Positions 1 to 9,697 of a stretch of DNA of 35,169 nucleotides are shown here, one piece after another. The position numbers and the translations under genes were made by a program. The notes beneath the pieces are model-generated. The model was not told the origin of the DNA and did no database searches. It saw nothing but the letters and a program-made list of their open reading frames with translations. The stretch's first letter is position 1. Every line of letters begins with the position of its first letter. The stretch is from Haemophilus paraphrohaemolyticus (GTDB taxonomy: Bacteria > Pseudomonadota > Gammaproteobacteria > Enterobacterales > Pasteurellaceae): positions 1-35,169 of the forward strand of contig NZ_MUXX01000022.1 in assembly GCF_002015045.1 (NCBI RefSeq). Reading direction: 5' to 3'.

Positions 1-3000
1 TATCCGCCATCACAATAACCGAGCTTTCAACATCTTGGCCAGAGCTAGATGCCCCAAGCGCAATACCCGCAATAGCCGTCTTACCTCCAGCAATAGCTTG
101 AGTTTTAATAGTGCGAGTTGCCGATACTTTACCCGATACATCGGCTACCGTCCGATTGATTTCATCAATGCGAGCCGAAAATCCATCTACACGATTAATC
201 TTAGATTCAGCAGAGCGTTGCCACTCAGTACGAGCACTAGTCTCTGATGATATAGCTCGACTAACCTCGTCCACCTTAGCTTTAGCATCAGATTGCCATT
301 GAGACCTTAACGCTTGTGCAGCAATAGTTGCCACTTCGTCTTTATTGGCTTTGGTTCCGCCCAATTGATTAATTGTCGCCTCAGCATTGCCAATACGAGA
401 GTTAGCTGAGTTTTCCCAAGCTACCCTTGCGTTAGATTCGTTAGTGAGCGATCTTTTAATGTCTTCAAACTGGATCACAGTCGTCAAATCTTCGGGAGCT
501 GGACTCCAGTCGGTTGCAACATTACCAATCTCTAATTTAGGATTAGTTGCAACACAAGTTCCCCCGCCAACCTCAACTTTAAATGAGCAGTTTGAAATAC
601 TTTTAATCGGCTTATCGAGTAACTGGATTGTTGATTTTAATCTGCCACTATAATCGCCTTGATGGTTGCTTAACCAACACTCAATCCACGTATACGTATT
701 ATCGGTGTAGTACAAAAACATAGATAAACCGACACGATTACGCCCGCCCCTGATAATGCCTTTCGCATTAAGACTAAAAGAAAGCGTGAGTTTTTTACCT
801 TGCCAGCTTTCTTTTGCAGATTGTGACACTGTCCACGATGTTCTATTTTCCGCTGAATTAAGCAGATAGTTACGAGCACCTACATCAAAGTTAATATTAT
901 TAAATTCAGACGACAGCTCTGCGACTTTACGTTTAGCTTCTTGAGATTGTGCTACGGCTTGTGTCGCAGAATCTTTTGCTGTATTGAGCTGGGTAATTAG
1001 CTCATTATCAAGTTGATTTTGATTTAATTTTCCATCTATTTCAGATGCTTGTATTTTTGATTTGTACTGACTGCCATTCCAGAGATACAACTTGCCGTCT
1101 CTTTCATTGTAAACCTGTTTTACCCCTTGAAACTGATTCACATTGAGGTTGGCCACAGTTTTCACCATCTCCAACTTACGTGCTGGGGCTGCAGTATCAA
1201 ACACTTCGTTGATGATGTTTTGACTGAGCTTTTCATTCAGCAGTTTCAGTTCTTTATCAATATCAACCGAGCTTTCGCCTCTTATTCCAGCTTGTTGATG
1301 GAAAGCCCCGACATTTTGCCCTCGCACGTGTCTAAGCCAGTAATAACGCACCTGTTTTGCACCAACTTCGTGCGTGTACATTCTTGCTGTGACTTTCGTC
1401 AAACGTTTGGCTGTTTTAATGTCATCTGTTTCACTAGTAAAAATTTCTGTCGCCGTCGCATCATCAACCCAATCCCACTCAAGCGTGATATTACCCAGAC
1501 CGCCAGTTGTTCTTACGCCTGTTGGCACTGGCGGTTTATTGATGGTAAAGGTCTGAGTTTTTTCACTCAATAACTGCCCATTCTCATTTTTAACTTGGAC
1601 AAGGACGCTATAATCTCCGTTTTCGAGACCGTCTATATTAAGATTGGGAGACGATTGCCCTAATCGCACGTCATATAGCACACCGCCTTTATAAATGCGG
1701 ATATCGTATTTGACGATGCCATTACCGCCAGTTACGCTACTGTCAACTGATACGCTCCCATCCGAATTTACTGCCACGCCAATGTTACTAATTTGCGGTG
1801 TAGTAAGTACGGTTGTTCCTGCTGGTTCAAACTTGGCGCCATTATCAACGATTGCCTCTTTTTGTGGCTCATGTTGTAACGCCATAATGGTGTACTTGCC
1901 TTTGCTCTCCTCTTTTACAGATAACGCCTTAAATAATTGGCTTGTTACTTGTTGAGTAGTTAAAGACCATACACCGTAGATTTCCAAACCTAGCGACGGT
2001 TGATCGAGTGTTACCTCTGCGCCATTGACTGAGATAATCTTAATATTTTGATGTTTAGCATTGGCATTGATATAGCTAAGATAACTATTACCGCTAAGGG
2101 TGATTTCGCGATCTAATGTTACGGTTTTGCCATTGACTGCTAAAACTCGACCACCGATATTCGTACCAGCATAGTGCGTATCAGCGACTTTGATAATGTC
2201 GCCAGGGATATGCATTAGCCCTTCTGCGCCAACAGTAAAGGTAACAGTTTTAGTTTCTAATTTTTCGGTTTGCAGCAACCATAAAGCAGTGCGGTGCGCT
2301 TGCCCTCTTGATGTACAGCCAAAAGCCGTGATTTTCTTAACATTTAATCCATTTTTGCGGATAGATTCGTCATCAGAGACATACTCAATAGCCTTTTCAT
2401 AGCTATTTTCTTTATCCGCGTATTCAACTTGAATTGCATTGTGGCGCGATTTTCTAGCCGAAAATGTATAACTAAAACCACTTTCATCCACGTTGGCATT
2501 TGTATAAGTCCAGACTGGATCTGCTGGCCTATCCATTACCACGGTTAGTTGCTGACCATTCCAAACTGGCATTGCTCTAAAAATTGAGCAAATGTCATTA
2601 ATAACTTGGTAGGCGGAGCGTTGCTCTGTCAGCCAAACATTACAAGTAAATCTTGGTTCTTGCCCACCAAATCCATCAGGCACTAATTGGTCACAATATT
2701 GAGCGACTTGATATAACGCCCATTTATCCGCACCAAACTCACCAAGTCTTCCACCCAAGCCATAGCGTTTATTCGTCACGACGTCATATAGCACCCAAGC
2801 CGGATTATCCGTCCAGTCAATTTTAAATGTACCATCCCACATACCTGTATATTGACGAGTACGAGTGTCATAGTTGCTTGGTACTTTTACTTTTAAGCCA
2901 AGTAGGTCATAGGTACGAGTAGGGATATTGCTAAAATATTCAGAGTCAAATTTAACCCCCATCAAAGCTGTGTTTGGATAAGCAAACTCAGTATCAATAA

Positions 3001-3602
3001 TTTCTGTGTAGCTCGACCAAATGGTATTATTTTGTAGGCGCTGTGTTGTGCTATCGTCTGTAGTTCTCTCGACTTTGACAATAAATGGCACGCTAGGCAG
3101 ATTGTCAAAAGTATGATGTTGCAAATACTGAGAGCTATACTTGCCACTAATTGACACAGGGTAAGTTCTTGAGCCAATAGTAATGATAAAGTTTACGGAT
3201 GTTCCGTTAGTATCGCCATTATCCTCTTGCTTAAAAAGCGATTGGACACCAATGGTTAAACGTAATCGAGATACTTTGGCATCCGTCACAGTTCTTGTAA
3301 GTGGTAGATTTTTCTTAACTAGGGTGCCAACACCGACCTCTTTTTCGGAGGTGTTAAACCCAGCCATTAAATCTTGTACTTGACCGCCTACACGCCCCTC
3401 TACCTGCACATTTTTGAAATTATAAGAGCCGTCTTTGTTTTGTACTGGTGTTTTGTCAAAATAGATGGACTTCATTCCATCGGCTAAACCGTAAACCTCG
3501 CCCTCTGAAATAACTTCAACAATTTTGACAAGTTGCTTACTTCTGCCGCTCTCTTTTGCCTCGACTGGAGTATGACCGCCGCCACCGCCACCTTTACCCA
3601 TT
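1..3602 (-). CDS. J: Tail tip / host-specificity protein J (3' end cut by window edge)
   Basis: This is the central tail-fibre protein that sits at the tail tip and binds the host receptor. About 1200 codons are present, and the C-terminal end lies beyond base 1. The start ATG at 3602 follows AAGGAG and encodes MGKGGGGGHTPVEAKES, typical of lambda J relatives. The N-terminal part has the J-type tail-hub pattern (SEGEVYGLADG, YTGMWDGTFKIDWTDNPAWVLYD in two pieces). A fibronectin-like segment comes next (TGGLGNITLEWDWVDDATATEI), then a long helical stalk. The last visible residues (ALGASSSGQDVESSVIVMADK, near base 1) match the DUF1983 domain that ends many J proteins. It is the last structural gene visible, 10 bases after I. 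The receptor-binding end is missing, so host range cannot be judged. Confidence 0.93.
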
Positions 3603-3611
3603 GAAAACTCC

Positions 3612-4199
3612 TTAAATTCCAGTATCCATCGTTTCTACACCCTGAGATATGATGAGAGAGCCTACTCTCATTCTCCCATACGCCAATGGCATAGGTTTTC
3701 CCTGTGCTGTCATATTCGACAGGTTCGAAAATGCCGTAGATTGTTTCTTTTCTTTTTCAGTGCCCATTTTCATTTCTGGCATTTTTGTGAGCATTTGAGC
3801 AACACCGCCCAATAATAGAGATGCCCCAACAGAGCCAACTACCCAAGCGGCATTAGTGCTAAGCAGACCAAATCCAAGCGGACCTAAAGCGATTGCACCA
3901 GCAATAATTGCGACACCTGCAATCACACCAAACAATCCGCCACGTTTTGAGCCTTTTAAAACAGGTGTAAAATGCACTGTTGCATCATCTTTTAGTTTGT
4001 GGCTCAGCCCTTGCTCGAGATAGCGATTATCAAAGTAGTCTCGCCCTACTCGCACGGTAAATAGCCCTTGTTGAATGAATTGGCGCAATTTAGGAATTTG
4101 GCTCGTTAAGGCTTGGACTATCTCTGCCGTAGTTTGGCAATCTAGCCTAAATTCAGATCCAAACTGTTTAAGGCTCCCGTAAAATCTAACGTTGACCAT
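3612..4199 (-). CDS. I: Tail assembly protein I
   Basis: The product is a 195-residue member of the lambda gpI family, which is needed to assemble the tail-tip initiator complex. The N-terminal half (MVNVRFYGSLKQFG) is a ubiquitin-like fold seen in the family. A hydrophobic glycine/alanine-rich stretch follows at about residues 88-135. The C-terminal motif AYGRMRVGSLIISQGVET is the family signature. The gene overlaps the end of K by 58 bases in another frame, as in lambda, so translation is probably coupled. J follows after 9 bases. Identification rests on motif, length and gene order. Confidence 0.9.
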   Translation of the reverse strand: MVNVRFYGSLKQFGSEFRLDCQTTAEIVQALTSQIPKLRQFIQQGLFTVRVGRDYFDNRYLEQGLSHKLKDDATVHFTPVLKGSKRGGLFGVIAGVAIIAGAIALGPLGFGLLSTNAAWVVGSVGASLLLGGVAQMLTKMPEMKMGTEKEKKQSTAFSNLSNMTAQGKPMPLAYGRMRVGSLIISQGVETMDTGI

Positions 4200-4876
4200 G
4201 CGTTATATCTCCAAATACTATGAGTGTGTTTAAGCCAATATCCATCATATAAATCACGCTTAGATAATCGTTTTGGTGCATGATGAAGAACCATTTGATT
4301 ACCGACATAAATTGCCGCGTGATTGGGTACATCAGCCCCGATGTTGATTAAGATAACATCGCCTGTTTGTGGCTCTTTTACTTGCTCAAAACCGTGTTTT
4401 GCCATGTTATCTAGGTAGAGATTAAACCCATCTTCCCACCAGTAATCGTCTCGTTCAAAGTCGGGTAAATTACAACCAGATAATCGGTAAAAATCTCTAA
4501 ATAATGTGTAGCAATCCATTTCACCGTGTTTAAAATCACGCCCTATTAAAAATGGAATTTTTGGGAAAATATGGATTTGCTCATCACAAACTAACCAAAA
4601 ATCTAACTGGCAATAAAGTTGTGTTTGCAAATCTGCTTGTGATAGTTTTGGCTCGCCTTGTGGATGTGAGTGGACTAAGGCAAAAACCTCACCTTTCTCA
4701 CTTGCTGCAATGTAATCTTCTGGCAAAATTTCAAAGTGGTTCTCTTTATCTTCCGCCATGTTTTCGCAAGGTATAAAGACTTTTTCATTACCTACTAAAA
4801 CAACAAAACCGCAACTTTCTTGCGGTTCTTTTGATTTTGAATAACTGATGATTTCGTTATGTAATTTGCCGTCCAT
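4142..4876 (-). CDS. K: Tail tip assembly protein K: JAMM peptidase plus NlpC/P60 domain
   Basis: The 244-residue product has two enzyme domains, as in lambda gpK. An N-terminal JAMM/MPN metallopeptidase domain shows Glu20 and the zinc motif H69-S-H71-P followed by S79-x-x-D82. A C-terminal NlpC/P60 cysteine peptidase domain has D121-C122 at its start and H186 in the segment NHAAIYVGNQ. Such proteins help build the tail tip and may cut peptidoglycan during DNA entry. The stop codon lies inside I, and L ends 2 bases upstream. The key residues of both domains are present, so both are probably active. Confidence 0.93.
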   Translation of the reverse strand: MDGKLHNEIISYSKSKEPQESCGFVVLVGNEKVFIPCENMAEDKENHFEILPEDYIAASEKGEVFALVHSHPQGEPKLSQADLQTQLYCQLDFWLVCDEQIHIFPKIPFLIGRDFKHGEMDCYTLFRDFYRLSGCNLPDFERDDYWWEDGFNLYLDNMAKHGFEQVKEPQTGDVILINIGADVPNHAAIYVGNQMVLHHAPKRLSKRDLYDGYWLKHTHSIWRYNAWSTLDFTGALNSLDLNLG

Positions 4877-4878
4877 TG

Positions 4879-5592
4879 TTACCCCAACTTATCAACGCTA
4901 ACAAATCCGCCATAGTTATGCGTATTGTTTCTCAACTTGCATCCAGTCAATAATCCACTGCACTTATCCTTTTTAGGATCTGCAGTTGGTTGGTCTTTTT
5001 CATCCGCAAGTGCTCTGCCTGTATAGCCACACTCAACGCTACGATATAACCAACTACAAGTAGATGTAATCATTCTTGCGCCAATTAATGCATTGTCTGT
5101 CTCAGATGGTAAAGCCAGTGTAAATTGAGCAATATCTCGATTTAATGAGGATAATTGCTCAATCACAAAGTAACTTAACGCCTCTTGCGTTGGATCTGCC
5201 TCTTTATTGCCATTTGCAAAATTCACCGCATCAAGATAGTGCATATAGACTAATCTTCGTCTGACAATCCCACCCAAACATTGATCAAAGCGGTTACAAA
5301 GTGCGGTAATAAATCCGTTAATATTTCCTAATGTAAGAGTTGGTCGATTACTTGGGCCATTACCTGACATTTCAAAACCATCTGCTTTTACAGCAAATGG
5401 CTCAAATGTTTTGCCTTGCCATACGATAGATTGTGATTTTTCATTAGTGCCAGCATAAAAGCGATATAATTCACCATTCATGCCGTCATTATCTTTTAAT
5501 CCTCGCAAATCTACCTCAAACAACTCAATGAGCGCATTTTGTTCGAGTTTGGCGAGGTTGAGTTTGAATTGGTTGCTGATGAGTTGTGGCAT
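4879..5592 (-). CDS. L: Minor tail protein L (iron-sulfur type)
   Basis: The product is a 237-residue gpL-family tail-tip protein. Lambda gpL carries a [4Fe-4S] cluster held by four C-terminal cysteines. Four cysteines sit in the equivalent place here (C179, C188, C211, C218), with the typical context CSWLYRSVECGYTG. The ATG at 5592 follows GGAGTAAACA. In lambda L directly follows M, but here a moron and a terminator separate them. An AAGTGCGGT uptake word lies inside the gene at 5299-5307. Confidence 0.9.
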   Translation of the reverse strand: MPQLISNQFKLNLAKLEQNALIELFEVDLRGLKDNDGMNGELYRFYAGTNEKSQSIVWQGKTFEPFAVKADGFEMSGNGPSNRPTLTLGNINGFITALCNRFDQCLGGIVRRRLVYMHYLDAVNFANGNKEADPTQEALSYFVIEQLSSLNRDIAQFTLALPSETDNALIGARMITSTCSWLYRSVECGYTGRALADEKDQPTADPKKDKCSGLLTGCKLRNNTHNYGGFVSVDKLG

Positions 5593-5604
5593 TGTTTACT
5601 CCAA

Positions 5605-5629
5605 TAAAAAAGCCGCTTAGAGCGGCTTT
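5605..5629 (-). terminator. Rho-independent terminator after the DUF4236 moron
   Basis: On the minus strand the stem AGCCGCT/AGCGGCT (5611-5617 and 5621-5627) with a 3-base loop is followed by a run of T (5605-5611). It lies between the DUF4236 gene and L, so it would end moron transcripts in a lysogen. Antiterminated late transcripts would read through. Confidence 0.85.
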
Positions 5630-5667
5630 GGTATATTAGTCTTAATTATAGGGGGGGATTTGTTAAT

Positions 5668-6189
5668 TTAATTTTTGGTAAAAACAAAGATATAGGCAAT
5701 TATGAATAGTATAAATGTCACAACAAGGATTTTACCTATTGGCAACTCACCGTTTTCATTTCGTTGATGGTTTAATTGTGAAAAAAAATTTTGAAGATCT
5801 TCTATTTCATTTCCAGAATTAACATCAATCGCTCTTTGGATATTATTCAAATAAAAGATCGATTCTCCTTCTACTTCTTCGCAATACCCATAAATCGCCT
5901 TCTCTTCAGGAAAATAATTAGTTGCGTCCACATTTAATGTAAATATCTCGCCATCGGTTACATAATCAATTAATACTTCTAGATAGTCCTCATCTTTATC
6001 TTGAGTAAATTTCAATTTATCCCGTTTAGATATACCTGTTCCTGGTATTCCTAAATTACGATAAACGCCATCTTTCCCTATATTAATTGATGCACCTTTA
6101 ACCCCAGCCGTGACACTTACACCTGATTTACTTAGATTTAATTTTACTCCCGGTAAAATTTTCTTTGTTTTTCTGAATCTAATAGCCAC
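5668..6189 (-). CDS. DUF4236 protein with C-terminal membrane segment (tail-region moron)
   Basis: The product has 173 residues. Residues 1-58 match the DUF4236 domain: RFRKTKKILPGVKLNLSKSG, then SVTAGVKGASINIGKDGVY and NLGIPGTGIS. The function of this domain is not known. The C-terminus (about 151-170) is one hydrophobic segment, so the protein is probably membrane-anchored. The start is GTG at 6189, supported by a perfect AGGAGG five bases upstream; no ATG is better placed. The gene lies between M and L, which are adjacent in lambda, and is followed by its own terminator. That is the layout of a moron, an added gene expressed from the prophage. I could not find a convincing promoter in the 82 bases upstream. 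Confidence 0.8.
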   Translation of the reverse strand: MAIRFRKTKKILPGVKLNLSKSGVSVTAGVKGASINIGKDGVYRNLGIPGTGISKRDKLKFTQDKDEDYLEVLIDYVTDGEIFTLNVDATNYFPEEKAIYGYCEEVEGESIFYLNNIQRAIDVNSGNEIEDLQNFFSQLNHQRNENGELPIGKILVVTFILFIIAYIFVFTKN

Positions 6190-6271
6190 ACAATCCTCCT
6201 AACTCAATAAAATTGAATGGCTAGTGATCCTACCTTATTTCAACTTTTTTATTTGTGATAAGGCTCTCAAA

Positions 6272-6616
6272 TCAGTTAAAAACTTGTCGAAACTGTAATG
6301 AATATTCAACGTAAGGACCATTATCAATTTTCGACCATTCGGAGCAAACAATTAATATACGCTTAGATTCACCAGGAGGAATCCACTCAAATGATTTGTA
6401 ACCGCCATGACGCATAAGGAAAGAATCAAGAGAACCAATCATGTTTCTTTCGCGTGTTTTATGGTATCTAATTGTTGCTGTGGTTGATAAAGGGATAGAG
6501 TTAATACTTTCAACTCTACGCTGCTCATAGCCATCGCCAAACTTAATTACATCAACTTTTGTCTTAAAGTCTAATTGCATCCCCCACTGCACTTTAAAAT
6601 CAAATAATTCCTTCAT
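6272..6616 (-). CDS. M: Minor tail protein M
   Basis: The 114-residue product fits the phage minor tail protein M family, about 109 residues in lambda. The conserved pattern is visible: KVDVIKFGDGYEQRRVESIN near the N-terminus, then FLMRHGGYKSFEWIPPGE, and a C-terminal YVEYSLQFRQVF. In lambda gpM joins the tail tip onto the tape-measure complex. It begins 4 bases after the tape-measure stop and is followed by the inserted moron. Confidence 0.9.
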   Translation of the reverse strand: MKELFDFKVQWGMQLDFKTKVDVIKFGDGYEQRRVESINSIPLSTTATIRYHKTRERNMIGSLDSFLMRHGGYKSFEWIPPGESKRILIVCSEWSKIDNGPYVEYSLQFRQVFN

Positions 6617-6620
6617 AACT

Positions 6621-8996
6621 TTACCCCATCATTCCGCCACTTCTTGTTTCAGTTCTGAGCACTTCATAAACCTGAGCTTTGGTTAATCTAGCAATCTTCG
6701 CTGCTAAAGCAGGATCGCCTTCCCCATCACCGAAGTTATTTGTTTGGTTAATGACAACCGTCTTACTATTTGATTCACCCAATGCTTTATTTAGATTGGA
6801 ATTGCTAGTAATCTGCCCACTTGCTCCTGGCGTGAATAACTCAGGACCTTTCTCCCCAACAAGATAGGTTCTTCCTCCGCCAACATAACCACCACTTGCA
6901 CGAGCCCCCGAAATAGTGACGCTTTTAAGTTGATTCAAAACTGCAGCACCTTGACTTGCAACAGCTGCCATATTCGCAAATTTCTGTGCTGGCGTAACTG
7001 CTGTAGGGTCATTCATAGCTTTCATAACTGCGGCATGTAAGTTAATTAAGGACTCTGCGATTTGAAATGATTTAGAGATAGCAAAAAGTGTTCTGTATGC
7101 AGCAGATTGCTTGCCACCTGCCGATTCCGCCAATCCTGCCAACCCATCAAATAATGATGCCGCGATATTTAGCTGTGTCGTTAGCGCTTGTCTATCTAAA
7201 TCTTCCTTGCGTTGCCGATACTGATCTTCTATTAGCGCCTTGGCCTCTTCGAACTGTTGAACATTGATAAGTTGCTGCTCATACAGCTCTTGCGCCTTAA
7301 CTAGCTGATCTTCTCGAGTAATATCACTTTGGACATACAGATCATTACCTGAACCACGAATATCATTAAAAAATGACCGCACTTTATTTGCTCTGTCATT
7401 ATCTTCTTTGATTTCTTTGGCTTTCTGTTTCTCTAACGCCTGATCGTACGCTTGGGCCTCTAGTGCTAAATAATGCTTTCTTAATTCTAATGCACTTCCG
7501 AAATTTCGCTCTTTAGCCTCTTTTTCAGAAATAGCCATCTTATTAATCGTCTCTATGCGTTGCTGATGTTGCAAGGCTAGTTTTTGCATTTCATTGGCAT
7601 ACTGCATATCTAAAGACGCAACATCACTCGTTTTACTACCTGAGTTATGTTTAGACTTAACAGATGTTTTCTTATTCTCGCCTTTGATTATTGCGGCAAG
7701 TTGCTCATTGTAATTTTGCTCAAGTTTGCCAAGTTCTGAATTTCTCAATTGGTCAATTGTTTCAAAACCACGTTTTTTAATTTCAACTTCACTTAGAACA
7801 AGATTTTGTATCGCTTTCTTGTCTTTTTCATGTTGCTCTGTTAGCTTTTGTTGTCGAGATTTTAGTTTATTTTCAATTTTTTCGAGTTGAGCCTTACCAG
7901 CTTTCTCTTTTTCTTCTTTCTCTGCTTTCTTGCGATTAGCCTCTGCAGCATCTGCATCAGCCTTTTGTTTATCTTGCTCTGCTTTTAATTTCGCACGAGC
8001 TTTATCTAGGTTGGCTTGCTGGCGTTCCATTTGATCGCGCATTGCAGCCAACACCTCATCGCTACCATCAAAAGCCCCAGATTCAAACTGTTGTTCTAGA
8101 GACTTTTTGGATTTCTCTAGGATAGATATTTCATTCTCTAAGTTTTTAACATGGGTAGCAGTATCAACCCCTTTCATCGCTTTGGTTAAGTTAATAAAAG
8201 CGGTTGAAAGACTATCTACCGCACCTTTAAAAAACTTAGTAATACCTGTGGTTTCGGCAAACTGTTCTTTTAGTTCATCTGTTGCTTGCCCTAGCGTATC
8301 TAGAGCGCCAGATAATGTACCATTTGCTGATGATTCACTAGTGCCGCCAACACGCTCTTGTAACGCTTTAAATATAACTTCTTGCGCCTTAGCTTTATCA
8401 CCAGTTTCAACAAACGAATTGATTAAATTCTGCTGTTCAGAGGTAAGCTCTATGCCTTTTCTTTTTAGGATAGATATTGCATCGGCTGGACTTCCTAAAG
8501 CGCGCCCAAGGTTTCTAGCCTCACTTGAAATATCAGTACCAAATGTTTCTGCTAAATCTTGAGATAGCTTGATTGCCTCTTTAAATGATTCCCCAGTAAC
8601 GCTTTTAAATGTCATCATTACTGACATTGCTTGGCGAACACCGTCTGTACTAGCAAGCGTATTCATCGCAACAGAACGAGCAAATTCATCTAATTGTGAA
8701 GAAGAAAAACCAACTGCTGCGCCAGTTGCTCTTAATTGAGCCTCTGTTCTGGCCATGTAACGCTCGGTTTCTTCGTAAATTTTTATCCCATCACCTAAAG
8801 AACTTACGAAAGAAACTACTGCACCTGTGGCAGCTAATGCCGCTGTAGCTAATCCACCAATCGCAATTTTAGTGAGATTAATACCACCATGCGTTTTCCC
8901 AAAGCCATCTAGAGATTTTTTAGCCTTGTTAATTTCTTCTGTAAACTTGGCTGTCTCTGCCTCGAGTTTTATTTTTAAATTGCTAATCTGGTCCAA
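6621..8996 (-). CDS. H: Tail tape measure protein (H-like)
   Basis: The 791-residue product sets tail length and is ejected with the DNA. Residues 1-20 are a helix starting MDQISNLKIKLEAETAKF. A hydrophobic stretch follows at about 46-70. The region SLGRALGSPADAISILKRKG-like (about 160-180) resembles the TMP_2 core. A long charged coiled coil runs from about 280 to 560. The C-terminal GGYVGGGRTYLVGEKGPELF is the signature shared by many tape-measure proteins. By comparison with lambda H (853 residues) the tail should be slightly shorter. It overlaps the end of the T frame by 14 bases. Confidence 0.93.
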   Translation of the reverse strand: MDQISNLKIKLEAETAKFTEEINKAKKSLDGFGKTHGGINLTKIAIGGLATAALAATGAVVSFVSSLGDGIKIYEETERYMARTEAQLRATGAAVGFSSSQLDEFARSVAMNTLASTDGVRQAMSVMMTFKSVTGESFKEAIKLSQDLAETFGTDISSEARNLGRALGSPADAISILKRKGIELTSEQQNLINSFVETGDKAKAQEVIFKALQERVGGTSESSANGTLSGALDTLGQATDELKEQFAETTGITKFFKGAVDSLSTAFINLTKAMKGVDTATHVKNLENEISILEKSKKSLEQQFESGAFDGSDEVLAAMRDQMERQQANLDKARAKLKAEQDKQKADADAAEANRKKAEKEEKEKAGKAQLEKIENKLKSRQQKLTEQHEKDKKAIQNLVLSEVEIKKRGFETIDQLRNSELGKLEQNYNEQLAAIIKGENKKTSVKSKHNSGSKTSDVASLDMQYANEMQKLALQHQQRIETINKMAISEKEAKERNFGSALELRKHYLALEAQAYDQALEKQKAKEIKEDNDRANKVRSFFNDIRGSGNDLYVQSDITREDQLVKAQELYEQQLINVQQFEEAKALIEDQYRQRKEDLDRQALTTQLNIAASLFDGLAGLAESAGGKQSAAYRTLFAISKSFQIAESLINLHAAVMKAMNDPTAVTPAQKFANMAAVASQGAAVLNQLKSVTISGARASGGYVGGGRTYLVGEKGPELFTPGASGQITSNSNLNKALGESNSKTVVINQTNNFGDGEGDPALAAKIARLTKAQVYEVLRTETRSGGMMG

Positions 8997-9695
8997 TTCT
9001 CAATACTCCTGAATTTGCAGCAGACACTTCCATCATTTCCTCATCCGTCATTTCTTTTGGCGGCTCATCAGAATTAAAGATAGAAAAATCTCTAGCGGTT
9101 ACAACCTGTTTTGCAGCTGCGCAGTTATAGACCGAACTTGTGATTATTCCGTAGCCATAATCAAGCATTTCAAGCGTGAATGGTCGTGCTCCGAAATATT
9201 TATACCAAGAAAAATACTCCGCAAGAGACATCTCACGGAGCATTCTTCGGTAGTCTGCACGCTTAAATTCGTGCGCAAGTTTTAAAACAAAATCAAGTTC
9301 GGCCTCTAGGCGTTTTTTACTTCGCCATCCGTACTCTCAGTTTCTTCACGCCCCTCAGATTTAGGGAAGTTACACACATTTTGAACAGCTTCTAAGACCA
9401 AATAAAAGTCGCTATTGGTAAGCGTTGTTAATACTTCTTTTTGCAACTCTTCAATAGTTTTATCTGTTTGAGAATGTGACAATGAAAAAGCGATTAATCT
9501 TGCGTGAGCCAACAAGTTATTTCTTGTCATTTGATTCAGTTTTGCATTAATTTCCTTTTCTGTATCTTCCGTTTTGATTGGTTCGGGTTTTTCTAGGGAA
9601 TTCATATACTCGATATATTCGAGATAATCTAAAGCTGATAACTCCGATAACTGAAGAACTTGACCACTTACTTCAAACTCGATTTGTTTTAACAT
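8983..9695 (-). CDS. GT: Tail assembly chaperone G-T fusion made by -1 frameshift
   Basis: The 237-residue fusion reads G from 9695 to the slippery heptamer at 9312-9318, then continues in the -1 frame to 8983. The T frame has no stop between the heptamer and the first ATG at 9243. The residues encoded there (KLAHEFKRADYRRMLREMS) are conserved T-family sequence, so T is made only as the fusion and not from 9243. In lambda, a small fraction of ribosomes shift and the G:GT ratio is required for tail assembly around the tape measure. The evidence is direct reading of both frames plus the known family. Confidence 0.88.
9306..9695 (-). CDS. G: Tail assembly chaperone G
   Basis: The 129-residue product begins MLKQIEFEVSGQVLQLSELS and has an acidic C-terminus. 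It occupies the G position between the major tail protein and the tape measure. The zero-frame product stops at 9306-9308, three codons after the slippery site. G proteins coat the tape measure during tail polymerisation and are not found in the finished virion. There is a 2-base gap to the upstream V gene. Confidence 0.88.
   Translation of the reverse strand: MLKQIEFEVSGQVLQLSELSALDYLEYIEYMNSLEKPEPIKTEDTEKEINAKLNQMTRNNLLAHARLIAFSLSHSQTDKTIEELQKEVLTTLTNSDFYLVLEAVQNVCNFPKSEGREETESTDGEVKNA
9312..9318 (-). promoter_or_regulatory. Programmed -1 ribosomal frameshift site A_AAA_AAC
   Basis: In the G frame the codons are GTA AAA AAC GCC TAG. The heptamer A_AAA_AAC fits the X_XXY_YYZ rule exactly. 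A one-base slip enters the T frame, which then reads CGC CTA GAG GCC GAA and stays open to 8983. The heptamer differs from the GGGAAAG of lambda. Confidence 0.85.
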
Positions 9696-9697
9696 AA

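Noticed and set aside
1127..1573. 148-codon plus-strand frame opposite J
   Set aside because: It is a shadow of the J gene with no start signal or recognisable domain; several similar plus-strand frames across 1-18 kb were dismissed for the same reason.
8983..9243. Independent gene T starting at ATG 9243
   Set aside because: Conserved T residues lie upstream of this ATG, and the frame joins G through the slippery site, so T is a frameshift product.
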